This document shows, one piece after another, positions 1 through 7,378 of a DNA stretch of 14,881 nt. Within the stretch, counting starts at the first letter, position 1, and every line of letters starts with the position of its first letter. The notes beneath the pieces are model-generated. The model saw only the letters and a list, made by a program, of their open reading frames with translations, searched no databases and had not been told where the DNA came from. Position numbers and translations under genes: made by a program. Source of the DNA: Tieghemiomyces parasiticus (lineage: Eukaryota > Kickxellomycota > Dimargaritomycetes > Dimargaritales > Dimargaritaceae); assembly GCA_027575765.1 (NCBI GenBank), contig JANBPT010001086.1:1-14881 (forward strand), written 5' to 3'.

Positions 1-2
1 CA

Positions 3-369
3 GACTTTAACACCAACTATAACGACCTTCCAGCCATGTACCGCAAGGGCTCTATCGTCGTACGCGATTACGTAAGTGACCTTGGCCGAGTATGGCCCTG
101 GCTGGCGCACATATGCCATTTTCGAGATGCTTGGGCTGACGGGCCACTCGCGATTCCAGCTATTCTGTCACTAACACGACATCTTTCTCACCACCATGTG
201 CGACATATCGTTTACCTTTCCATTTCTTTAGGTCAACGAGGAATATATGGACAAGGCAACCAGCGAGATGCGAACGCGACGAAAAATGCGTACCGTTGTA
301 ATTCACGAGGATCTGATCGGTGATAAATTTTGGAATACCCGCCCGCACGTTCTGGGCGACAAGAAATAA
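3..369 (+). CDS. THG1: tRNA(His) guanylyltransferase, 3' end (partial)
   Basis: This is the C-terminal part of Thg1, which adds the G(-1) nucleotide to the 5' end of tRNA(His), the identity element for histidyl-tRNA synthetase. The gene runs in from the left edge. The first visible exon (3-71) reads DFNTNYNDLPAMYRKGSIVV, matching the family's F-x-x-NYN...MYRKG(S/T) block. It ends at a GTAAGT donor (72). The intron is 72-231, ending TTTCTTTAG. The last exon (232-369) gives 45 residues, including the family's C-terminal signature HEDLIGDKFWNTRP (HxDIIGDxFW in homologues), and stops at TAA. Both exon phases are 0, so 68 residues are visible. The catalytic N-terminal half lies outside the window. 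It is convergent with the FIT2 gene, 216 nt away. The identification rests on motif recognition and is strong. Confidence 0.9.
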
Positions 370-585
370 GGTGGCACGTTGCTTTGAGTTCACGGCTTGT
401 ACATGCACAATCTGAATAGGTTTTGGGTTTTTATAATTATAAAAATCTGCCATACGTAGCTAAATGGCTAACCAAAACGAGGACTCTTTAAGAAAAAAAT
501 ATATGGAAGGGATGGTGAAAAATATATCGAAGGGAGTCCTGGTCTATGTTAAGAAGCAGATGTGATAGCGCGATAGCGCACCAAT
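370..585. other. convergent 3' intergenic region (THG1 / FIT2) with palindrome
   Basis: This AT-rich spacer lies between two gene 3' ends. It holds an 18-bp perfect palindrome at 428-445 (T5-ATAATTAT-A5), AT-rich stretches around 490-530, and a tandem 8-bp duplication GATAGCGC at 564-571 and 572-579. No exact AATAAA is seen downstream of THG1. The A/T-rich palindrome may act in 3'-end formation for both genes; that is inference. Confidence 0.5.
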
Positions 586-1563
586 TCAAGCTCGTTTTGC
601 CGTCTCTTCATCCGCGACGTCAGCAGCCACGTTGGCCGGGACCCCCGGGTAGCTCACGATAGGGAACAGGTAATGGTAGGCCATCAGCCAGTAGAGCACG
701 CCAAAGATGAGGCCGTTGAGCTTTTCGAAGACATTGTGGTAGAACGTGGCGGTAGCAATCAGGAGCACGTACCACAAGGCCATGAACAGGTAGACGAGGC
801 CAGCCACAGCGCGGCGAGTCCAGTCTGGGTGGAACGCCGTGAAACTGGCGCGGTTAAACAGAAACGGAGACAGTTCCTCCCACAGAAACAGCGAGGCGTG
901 GACCAGCAACATGCAGTGTCCTGAGATGTCGTGACCGCCAGACCAGGTCCCGCGGGCCAGGCGGCACCGGGCGTAGGTGAGGATGTCACTGCCAGCCGAG
1001 CACTGGCCGCCACTACCGACGAACACGCGGTCAAACAAGGACGGGCCAAAAGCCCATTGGGTGAGCAGGTACCAGTAGGCCGTGGCAGCGGCCCACCGCG
1101 TGGCGAACTGGGTCCAGCTGCCGGGACAGCGGCGGTTGATCACGGCGCCCACATAGGCGGCGAAGGCCCCGGTGGTCCAGGCCCACCCCCACTTGGCGAA
1201 CACCACGTTGAGCACGTTGTGCTTGTTACCAAAAAAGTATACTAAATGGTGGAGCGCCGGGGTAGTAAGCTGTATGTTCATGAGCGGGTCAACGGGCGGG
1301 TGAGTGCCAAGGGTCTCACCAACGACCTGGGCTGCGGCCCGGCCAAGTTCCGGAGTGGGTCCAGCAGATGGGCCCGAGTTGAGAGCGCTCGTGTAGTAGC
1401 CCAGGGCGTACCACTCCTTAAGCCCTGTGCCAATCAGCACCGTGAGGGCAAAGAGGAGGGCCACAGTCGTGCCAGACACCACTACATCGCGCAGGATACG
1501 TTCTGCCCGGCGTGGGGGCCGAGGCACGGGGGGAATGGGCGGGACACTGTTGGTCTCGGACAT
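586..1563 (-). CDS. SCS3: FIT2/Scs3-family fat storage-inducing transmembrane protein
   Basis: This intact single-exon gene encodes 325 aa and stops at TGA. FIT2 proteins are multi-pass ER membrane proteins related to lipid phosphate phosphatases. They cleave fatty acyl-CoA diphosphate bonds and are needed for lipid-droplet budding and ER homeostasis. The protein has a Pro/Arg-rich cytosolic N-terminus (residues 1-28) followed by several hydrophobic segments (about 31-48, 117-144, 158-173, 214-229, 252-272 and 283-302). The family signature WSGGHDISGHCMLL is at 207-220, with catalytic-type His216. The second conserved block, TFYHNVFEKLNGLIFG (273-288), carries His276. The two histidines are 60 residues apart, close to the spacing in human FIT2 (His155 and His214). 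The start was chosen because the ATG at 1563 opens the frame and directly precedes the usual cytosolic N-terminus. The gene symbol is by family; the fungal orthologue is Scs3. Confidence 0.92.
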   Translation of the reverse strand: MSETNSVPPIPPVPRPPRRAERILRDVVVSGTTVALLFALTVLIGTGLKEWYALGYYTSALNSGPSAGPTPELGRAAAQVVGETLGTHPPVDPLMNIQLTTPALHHLVYFFGNKHNVLNVVFAKWGWAWTTGAFAAYVGAVINRRCPGSWTQFATRWAAATAYWYLLTQWAFGPSLFDRVFVGSGGQCSAGSDILTYARCRLARGTWSGGHDISGHCMLLVHASLFLWEELSPFLFNRASFTAFHPDWTRRAVAGLVYLFMALWYVLLIATATFYHNVFEKLNGLIFGVLYWLMAYHYLFPIVSYPGVPANVAADVADEETAKRA

Positions 1564-2338
1564 GGTGGGTATCGAAAGCGAGTAATGAGAGAAATGAAAG
1601 GTTGTAAAGAGGACCAGTGAACACGGGCCGTAGAAATGAGTAACAGGTAGGTGGCCCCGGTGTACTACAAGAGTGGCGCTAATGAAAGGCTACGTACGAA
1701 TGAAGAGGAGAGTCTATCAAGTGGTTGTCAGTGCTGGTACGAATGGGGGGGTATCGTTATGAGCTTCAAACCGTGGGTTGAGGAACCCTACCCGATGACG
1801 ACATAAATTGGGCGTGTGGAAGCGGGGATATCGCTGAGGGTGTACACATGCCATTGTGACGCTCGAGGGGTTTTCGCCAAATTCGTTGATATGGTGGCCC
1901 CAAACGACGCCTGGTGAAGTTAAGGGAACCTATGATATCATGCCACAAGGCTGGCAAGAAGGAGCGACTGCGGCAGAGCTTGTGTCAATAGCTTCCCCGC
2001 TTTGCAGCCACTGCCACCTAACTGACTCAGAGTTTTCGCCAAGGGGAATTTCTCGTCCACTGCTGGCAAGAGAACCACAGGTCAGAAAGTACACCTGTAG
2101 AAGGTATGTGCATTCGCTGGAAATTTCGGTACGGAATTACTATGCTCTTCCAAATCAACCGATAGACAGCCTCCTTATTATTAGACGATAACCCTTACTC
2201 TGGGACAATCTACCAATGGCCTTAATAGTGGTTCTTCGATTTTGAACTCGTTAGAGGGGCTATCTTTGCACCCTAGGCAGTCACACACCAGGTCGTCCCC
2301 GTCCCTACTGGGATGTCTATTTCAAGCGGACACTTTCA
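1564..2338. other. intergenic region, no supported gene
   Basis: The first part should contain the FIT2 promoter and 5' UTR. The only notable frame is a plus-strand one from an ATG at 1940 to 2191 (83 aa, with a CSHCH cluster). It has no splice partners, no recognisable family, and codon use with many A/T third positions, unlike the clear genes here. A 10-nt word (TTTTCGCCAA) occurs twice, near 1870 and 2032. Nothing else stands out. Confidence 0.4.
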
Positions 2339-3400
2339 CTACGGCAGCTGATTGTGAACTGCCAAGACATCCCCCGCATATGTATACTCCCCTCCCTGGC
2401 TAAACCTGTCACTAGTTCCGCTTCCGGTGAAGCTACCAACGTACCCAAACCAGCCAAGCTTATCGGTGGCTAGGCCCGGGCCCGTACTGCAAGCCTGGGG
2501 CTCGCAAGCCGTGTACTCTAAGTGTATGCCGGGGTGCCCCACATACCAGCACTTAAAAATAGTATTGAGCCCCTCCCCCCCTTCACCTCCATTCATACAC
2601 TTCCCTATACTGGTTGTATTAGACTCCCGATCATGCCCTGACTGGTATAAAAAATGATCTCCACCGTAAATACGCTGTACCCGTTGCAGGCCTGAATCGA
2701 CCAAGACGTGATAAGCCCACGGCGAGCGTGGTTCATGAATTCACAAGTGTTGTTAGGGCCAGGGTCTTACCTTACCGCAGTCTCACCTCTCCCTCTCTGT
2801 CTTGCTTGAAGTCGCCCTCTGCCCAACTGCCGACGTTACGGTCTTCATTTTTTTTACCAAAGGACCTCCAAATTGGAAGCATTGGAAAGACATCGCTCCT
2901 ATCGTCGCGCCTTGCCTCTGGAGGCCCCCGTCGACCAGCTAATATGGTACCGCTTTGTGTCCCCGTCTCGCCTACGATCACGGATAATAGTTTAGCGCGG
3001 CGGACGGGCTCGCGCTGGTCGTCAGCCGGGCCCCCGCCTTCCCCGACCGCCATTAGGCCTCACCTTACCACCAACGCAGGGTTATTTTGACCTGTAGGCA
3101 GAGGGAAAGTGGGCGGTTGATGTGGCTTCTGTAGACACCAAGAGTGACCCGTGCTGGCACCTGCCCACCATCAGCCGGTACTCTCTTCCCGCTGTACTCT
3201 CTAAGCCAGAGGTCGGCACCTACGGTGCTCGATATACAAGGGCCACAGGGACCACCTACCGCGCAGAAAGAAATGAAGGGAGGCGGAATGGATAGAGAAG
3301 GGGGCGGTAGGACCCGATCCATCGACCCAGCGCGCCCTGTGGTCCTCCCGTCGCGGACCATCTACCTGTTTGTCGACAAAGGGCGTGTGTCGTTATGAGC
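2339..3400. other. coding-like region, strand and gene structure unresolved
   Basis: Several pieces look translated but do not join cleanly. On the plus strand, 3098-3295 is open after a CTGTAG acceptor, ends at TAG, has many C-ending codons, and encodes for example HLPTISRYSLPAVLSKPEVG. An upstream plus frame around 2860-2998 (SKLEALERHRSYRRALPLEA) shares its phase but no good donor links them. On the minus strand, 2339-2704 is open (Gly/aromatic-rich, for example LGWFGYVGSFTGSG). A further minus frame shows DLWLREYSGKRVPADGGQ (about 3164-3217), followed by VKITLRW behind a TTTCCCTCTGCCTACAG acceptor. There may be one multi-exon gene here. I recognise no family and cannot choose the strand. 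Confidence 0.25.
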
Positions 3401-3858
3401 CACACCCTGCTCTCTCTCTTTCCTCACAGCGGTGGCATTCCTCGTCCTCCCGTTTTGTACCTTACTCTATCCCCAAGCTTGACGCCTCCCTCCCAACCGC
3501 GCCTTTTCTTTTTTCCGAGCACAAGATCTTTTTCAGGCTGCGAGCCGTGTATATATAACGAACAGGAATCCGCGCGCCTAGCGCATTCTTTCGATTAACA
3601 TTCGTAATGATATCTTTTCCTCTATTGTTTTACTTGGACTGTTATTGACTCCATCTGATACACAGCCGCTATCCTTTTAAAAACACGGCCTAATCCATTA
3701 GTTGGAACCTCACCTTTCACCATCATAAAGTTCCCTCTTCCTAGCTAATTAGGTCAAATAATCCTACAGGAACCGGCTCGCCTTTATCATTGCCTTGTCG
3801 GCCACCGAATCCAGTCCATGAATCCACACTTTCGCCCATCTTTCCCAGTACAATAGTC
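3401..3858 (+). promoter_or_regulatory. probable lipase promoter / 5' UTR region
   Basis: The plus strand is pyrimidine-rich from about 3400 to 3530, followed by a TATATATAA element at 3550-3558, which could position transcription start near 3580. Short ATG-initiated frames follow at 3606 and 3818, each closed within a few codons (upstream-ORF-like), before the candidate lipase start at 3859. Because the TATA element is nearly palindromic it could also serve the minus strand. No gene is seen in this stretch. Confidence 0.35.
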
Positions 3859-5274
3859 ATGCAAGTATGTCTCGCCGGGCCCCTTCACTGAGGACTACCC
3901 AGCCGACTATTTCTTTCGGTACACCTAGTCCCAACCTACTCGTCACCCACCATATCAACCTAATTATACCTTACCTTCGTTGTTGCCCTACCATTCTTGG
4001 TTCAATACCTTCTGCAGGTCAACCAGCGACTCCACCCACTATGGCACCTAGTCAAGATTATGCAGGTTTTTGTCCTCGGTACCCTAGTTGCCCGGTTAAT
4101 ACTGGCGTCCCCAACGCCCCTGAGTTCAGCCATTGGTGACCTTGTGGACAAAGGTATCGCAAAGTCCCACCTGGCCGATGTAGTCGGTACGGATGTACCA
4201 GACTCCGCCAAAACATACACGGTGGTCAATAGCAAGCAAATCGAGTTCCTCAAGGGCTGGGTTGAGTAAGTAGCCCCAGACGGTGCCAACATCGGACTTT
4301 GGCACTTTCATGTAAACGTCGGCCTAGTGTAATCTGGTGGGCACTTAATTCACATCGGTCCTTATCCTCGCCTCGACTAACCGTCGGCTGCCACCCTCAT
4401 ACTTTACTATTATCCGTCAACCCTCTCCTCCCTCAGCTACGCCTTCGCCTCCTATCGCATAAACTCCATGGCCGACGACAAGGTCCTGGCCAAATCAGCG
4501 TTTGCTAAGCATGCCACGCTAGAGTACGTAGCGACGCTCGATACTTTTCCGGCCTTGACAGTGTTCATCGCGGTGGACCGTCCGGCCTCCATGATCGTGG
4601 TGACGTTTCGTGGGTCGGATGATGAGACCTTATACAATACGGCCAGTCGGGTTAACCTCGTTAGCCTCATCGCGCCGGGTATCGGTCGGGTGTTCGGTGG
4701 GGCCATGCAGGGTGTGACCAAACAGGGACCCACTATTGTGGCCAAGCACCGCGAACTGCTCCAGAAATACCCCGGGTTCCGCACCTACGTCGTTGGCCAC
4801 TCGCTCGGCGGCCTACACGCCGTGTTTTACTCGGCCCTCAACGCAAAAGCTATACTCGCCAGCGCTAAGACTTCGGACGCAGGCGATGCTACTACGAAGC
4901 CGGAGAATAAAGCGACGACCGCCGACAACCATATTCCGTGGCAGGTCATCACCTTCGCTTGTCCCATGGAGGGTGACAAGGACTTTAGCGAATACTACCG
5001 CGGCCTCAACATCCCAACCTTCTCGGTCATGAACTCGTTCGATCCGATCAGCTACCTCCCCACTGAGATGCTGAAGTACACTCGTGCCGTTCCGCGCATC
5101 GTCGTCGATAACCACACTAATCAGACTGTACAGTGCCACAGCACGCTTACCAACCTGCTTGCCCGTGACCTCTGTACCGGTCGTCCCGAGCTCGGTAGCC
5201 TCTCGAAAGAGTACCATTCGGCATTCTGGGGTAATGATGGGAGCCACCTGGGCGCGAAACCAAACGCTATCTAG
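3859..5274 (+). CDS. secreted class 3 (fungal-type) lipase
   Basis: This is an alpha/beta-hydrolase triacylglycerol lipase with an N-terminal signal peptide. Preferred exons are 3859-3864, 4018-4265 and 4437-5274, giving 363 aa. Intron 1 (3865-4017) has a GTATGT donor and a TTCTGCAG acceptor. Intron 2 (4266-4436) has a GTAAGT donor and a CCTCAG acceptor. A simpler model starts at the in-frame ATG 4060 (347 aa); the spliced start is preferred because it gives the signal peptide a charged n-region before the core VFVLGTLVARLILA. The oxyanion/lid entry is FRGS (142-145). The nucleophile elbow GHSLGG has Ser207 (codon at 4801). The likely acid is Asp287 in NSFDPIS (codon 5041). The likely His is His345 in YHSAFWGN (codon 5215), resembling the HLSYFG block of fungal lipases. 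It stops at TAG. An AATAAA lies 109 nt downstream. The family is certain; the substrate is not. Confidence 0.9.
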
Positions 5275-5604
5275 GCAGGTGCGAACATCACGCCGTCCTG
5301 CCAAGTGTCTTCTGGCTTAGTGGTCGGCTGGTCCGCCACAGCTCACTCCACACATTGCCGTTTAGTTCTGTTACAGCCAATTAATAAATCAGCCAACCGA
5401 CCCGGTGGGTGTTGTTCAAATGGTTGCGGTGTTATGACCAGCATTCTCACTTCTTGACCTCTGACAAACTAATGGGGCACGACACTCCTCGCCAGGATCC
5501 GCAGTAGTTTACTAAGGCACGACAGCCAAAACTTTTTTGTTTTGGACCGAACTCCCCCCCCCGCTCTCTCCTATTAATCGGGTATCTCACATTCCGGATC
5601 TGAC
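5275..5604 (+). other. lipase 3' UTR and spacer
   Basis: An AATAAA polyadenylation signal lies at 5383-5388. Further on is a perfect 7-bp hairpin, CCAAAAC-T6-GTTTTGG, at 5526-5545, then a C9 run at 5554-5562 and a CT-rich stretch. No gene is seen. Confidence 0.5.
5383..5388 (+). promoter_or_regulatory. polyadenylation signal of the lipase gene
   Basis: This is an exact AATAAA hexamer, 109 nt after the lipase TAG and on the same strand. No competing copy is seen before it. Confidence 0.55.
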
Positions 5605-5772
5605 ATGGAAACCGCTAGTGTCCACAATACCCAGGCTGAAGCAGCTGGCCTCTCTGACAATACCGAGGGTCCCATAGACTGCCGAGTCACTCACTATTGC
5701 CATTCTGCTAGAACTCCCCGCCACCCGGGACTGGCTCTAAGGGCTATTTTAAGCTCCGCAGACGACGAATGA
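5605..5772 (+). CDS. small hypothetical ORF (55 aa), doubtful
   Basis: The ORF runs from an ATG to a TGA and encodes a polar, Ala/Thr/His-rich 55-residue peptide beginning METASVHNTQAEAAG. It has no signal peptide, membrane segment or motif that I recognise. It follows a poly-C and CT-rich stretch like those upstream of other starts in this window, and many codons end in C, which are the only supports. It ends 33 nt before the tRNA-like gene. It may be chance. Confidence 0.2.
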   Translation: METASVHNTQAEAAGLSDNTEGPIDCRVTHYCHSARTPRHPGLALRAILSSADDE

Positions 5773-5805
5773 CACCTTGTGGAGCGCCCAGAGCTCTCCG
5801 TGCGG

Positions 5806-5927
5806 GTCAGCTTGGCCGAGTGGTGAAGGCGTTAGACTTGTATCCGAGGACCCCTCTCTTTATCTATAGGGCCGGAGTGATCTAATGGGGGTAGTACCCC
5901 GCGCGGGTTCGAATCCCGCAGCTGGCA
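5806..5927 (+). tRNA. intron-containing type II tRNA-like gene, apparent anticodon UGU
   Basis: A full cloverleaf can be drawn. The 7-bp acceptor stem is 5806-5812 with 5920-5926 (one G-U). The D stem is GCC/GGC (5815-5817, 5828-5830). The anticodon stem is TTAGA/TCTAA (5832-5836, 5881-5885). A long variable arm has a GGGG...CCCC stem (5886-5902). The T arm is GCGGG-TTCGAAT-CCCGC (5903-5919), with discriminator A at 5927. The A box (TGGCCGAGTGG, 5813-5823) and B box (GGTTCGAATCC, 5906-5916) are intact, and a T5 Pol III terminator lies at 5939-5943. A 37-nt intron (about 5843-5879) sits at the canonical 37/38 position, with internal stems TCCG/CGGA and CCCT/AGGG. The long variable arm is a Leu/Ser feature and A73 favours Leu, but bases 34-36 (5839-5841) read TGT, a threonine anticodon. 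It could be a functional isoacceptor with altered decoding, or a decayed copy. Confidence 0.8.
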
Positions 5928-5938
5928 ACCTCGCCTAC

Positions 5939-5943
5939 TTTTT
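5939..5943 (+). terminator. Pol III T5 terminator
   Basis: A run of five T residues begins 11 nt after the discriminator base of the tRNA-like gene, at the usual distance for RNA polymerase III termination. Confidence 0.7.
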
Positions 5944-6823
5944 AACTTTGGACCCATGTGTCCTTCTTGGCGGATGACAAGCGAGAGTTGGAAGTGGATC
6001 TTCCTTAGGTGGCCCTCCACCCGGATCCCTAGGAGGAGGGAGGAGACGGCGAGAGAAGTAGGAGAAAGAGGAGGGAGAGTTATGTGAATAGACAGTCGAT
6101 TCGAGTCGATGAGGTGGGCATTACCCTACTGAGTCTTGTAGCGGTCGCGAAGCCCCGCGTGCGTAGACGACACGAGCGGCCAGCTCCCGGAACGCTGTGT
6201 GCATCAATTGCTCCAGGCTGTGCCATCTTTTAGTTTGCCCCTACAGCTAGGTTTGGCCTGTGCTGTAGGCACAGTACTGATTACTGGTTTAAAATATCTG
6301 CGCTATCCTCATAAGGCAAACCCATCCCCCCTGTTGAGTTATTAGACGCTTCTACATGGTCGCTAACAGTCCGCCGTGATGACATGATGTTGTGTCTAGC
6401 CCGTTCTACGTATGAATATACTGTCTCCCGATGGTAAGGTGGGCGGGAAGAACCTCCTGGCAATTCACATCACCAAATCCACCCCTTTTTCACCTCCGGA
6501 AGGAAGCACTCGATAGCCACTACATAATACCGACTGGGTTAGCTACATTTTATATGTAGGCCCTCGGGAAGCAAACATGATCTTCGCCCACTAGCGATGA
6601 GAAGTTCGCTAGCCCAATCTATTCCGCACGTCAAGATGAGTGTCAGCACGGGGGACCATTGCTGTAGAATACTCATGCGTAGCTCCGCCGGACATCATTT
6701 TACAAGTGGTGGTAATTGACGGGAGGATTGGAAACGCACTCCGGCTACGTCGTGATGTGGGTCTACAATTGGTTCCAGCAGGATCTACCACTCGTCTGTC
6801 GTACCTAGGCATGTCTAATTCAT
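5944..6823. other. intergenic region with GA tract and hairpins
   Basis: No supported gene is present. A 49-nt purine (GGA/GA)-rich tract lies at 6031-6079. Perfect inverted repeats lie at 6240-6247/6262-6269 (CCTACAGC/GCTGTAGG, 14-nt loop), 6543-6548/6554-6559 (CTACAT/ATGTAG) and 6591-6597/6606-6612 (CTAGCGA/TCGCTAG). A plus-strand frame open from about 6640 to 6828 lacks an ATG at its start and has no recognised motif. Confidence 0.4.
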
Positions 6824-6847
6824 GTTGACCTAATATAAATAGTCAAC
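6824..6847 (+). promoter_or_regulatory. TATA element framed by a 6-bp inverted repeat
   Basis: TATAAATA (6834-6841) lies between GTTGAC (6824-6829) and GTCAAC (6842-6847). It is followed by a C8 run and pyrimidine-rich sequence like the other presumed promoters here, about 150 nt before the small ORF at 6998. The promoter role is inferred. Confidence 0.35.
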
Positions 6848-6997
6848 CTACCAACAGTTCACAATGACATGACTCCCCCCCCTTTATCCTTCACACTCAC
6901 TTCTCTACCTTCCAGCTGATTATGAGGCCTGTCAACGCCCATTCATCCAGTGATCCCCTCCGCTCTTCTCTCGTCCCGCTTCGTTATTAACTTCCCT

Positions 6998-7260
6998 ATG
7001 AGTTTCGTCGGTGAGGCCGTCTTCTGCCACGTCGCCTACCTGACCCTGGGCAGCCTATCGGTCGTTGCGTGTGGCACTACCTGCTGGCCCTTGAGGCAAG
7101 TCCGGCTGCACAGCACCTTCTTTCTCATTGTTCTTAGCATTGATTCAACAAATAAGCGTGAGTTATTTAATACGGAGGGAGCGGCGGTGTGCAACGCCGT
7201 GTCTGTCACTCTCCTATCCTTTCTTTTCTACTGCTAGACGCACATGATTGTAACACGTAG
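6998..7260 (+). CDS. small hydrophobic hypothetical protein, doubtful
   Basis: The ATG at 6998 opens a frame rich in hydrophobic and Cys residues (for example VFCHVAYLTLGSLSVVACG, then TFFLIVLSI). Unspliced it is 79 aa, ending TAG at 7235-7237. A GTGAGT donor at 7158 and a TTTCTTTTCTACTGCTAG acceptor ending at 7237 would remove 80 nt and give a 60-aa product ending at 7260. One or two membrane segments are likely. A 22-codon upstream frame (ATG 6935) precedes it. No family is recognised. The TATA element at 6834 and the good acceptor are the main supports. Confidence 0.25.
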
Positions 7261-7378
7261 TATATCACTTATGAACTACATCCACCGAAGCGTAGTTGAC
7301 GCCATAAGACAGGGGCTGCGTAAAAGAGCTGGTATCGGGTACGCTAGAGTGACCCATTTCTAGGAAAGAGCGGGCTGG

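Noticed and set aside
673..1245. Long open frames antisense to the FIT2 gene
   Set aside because: They are mirror frames of a GC-rich, clearly identified gene and have no motifs of their own.
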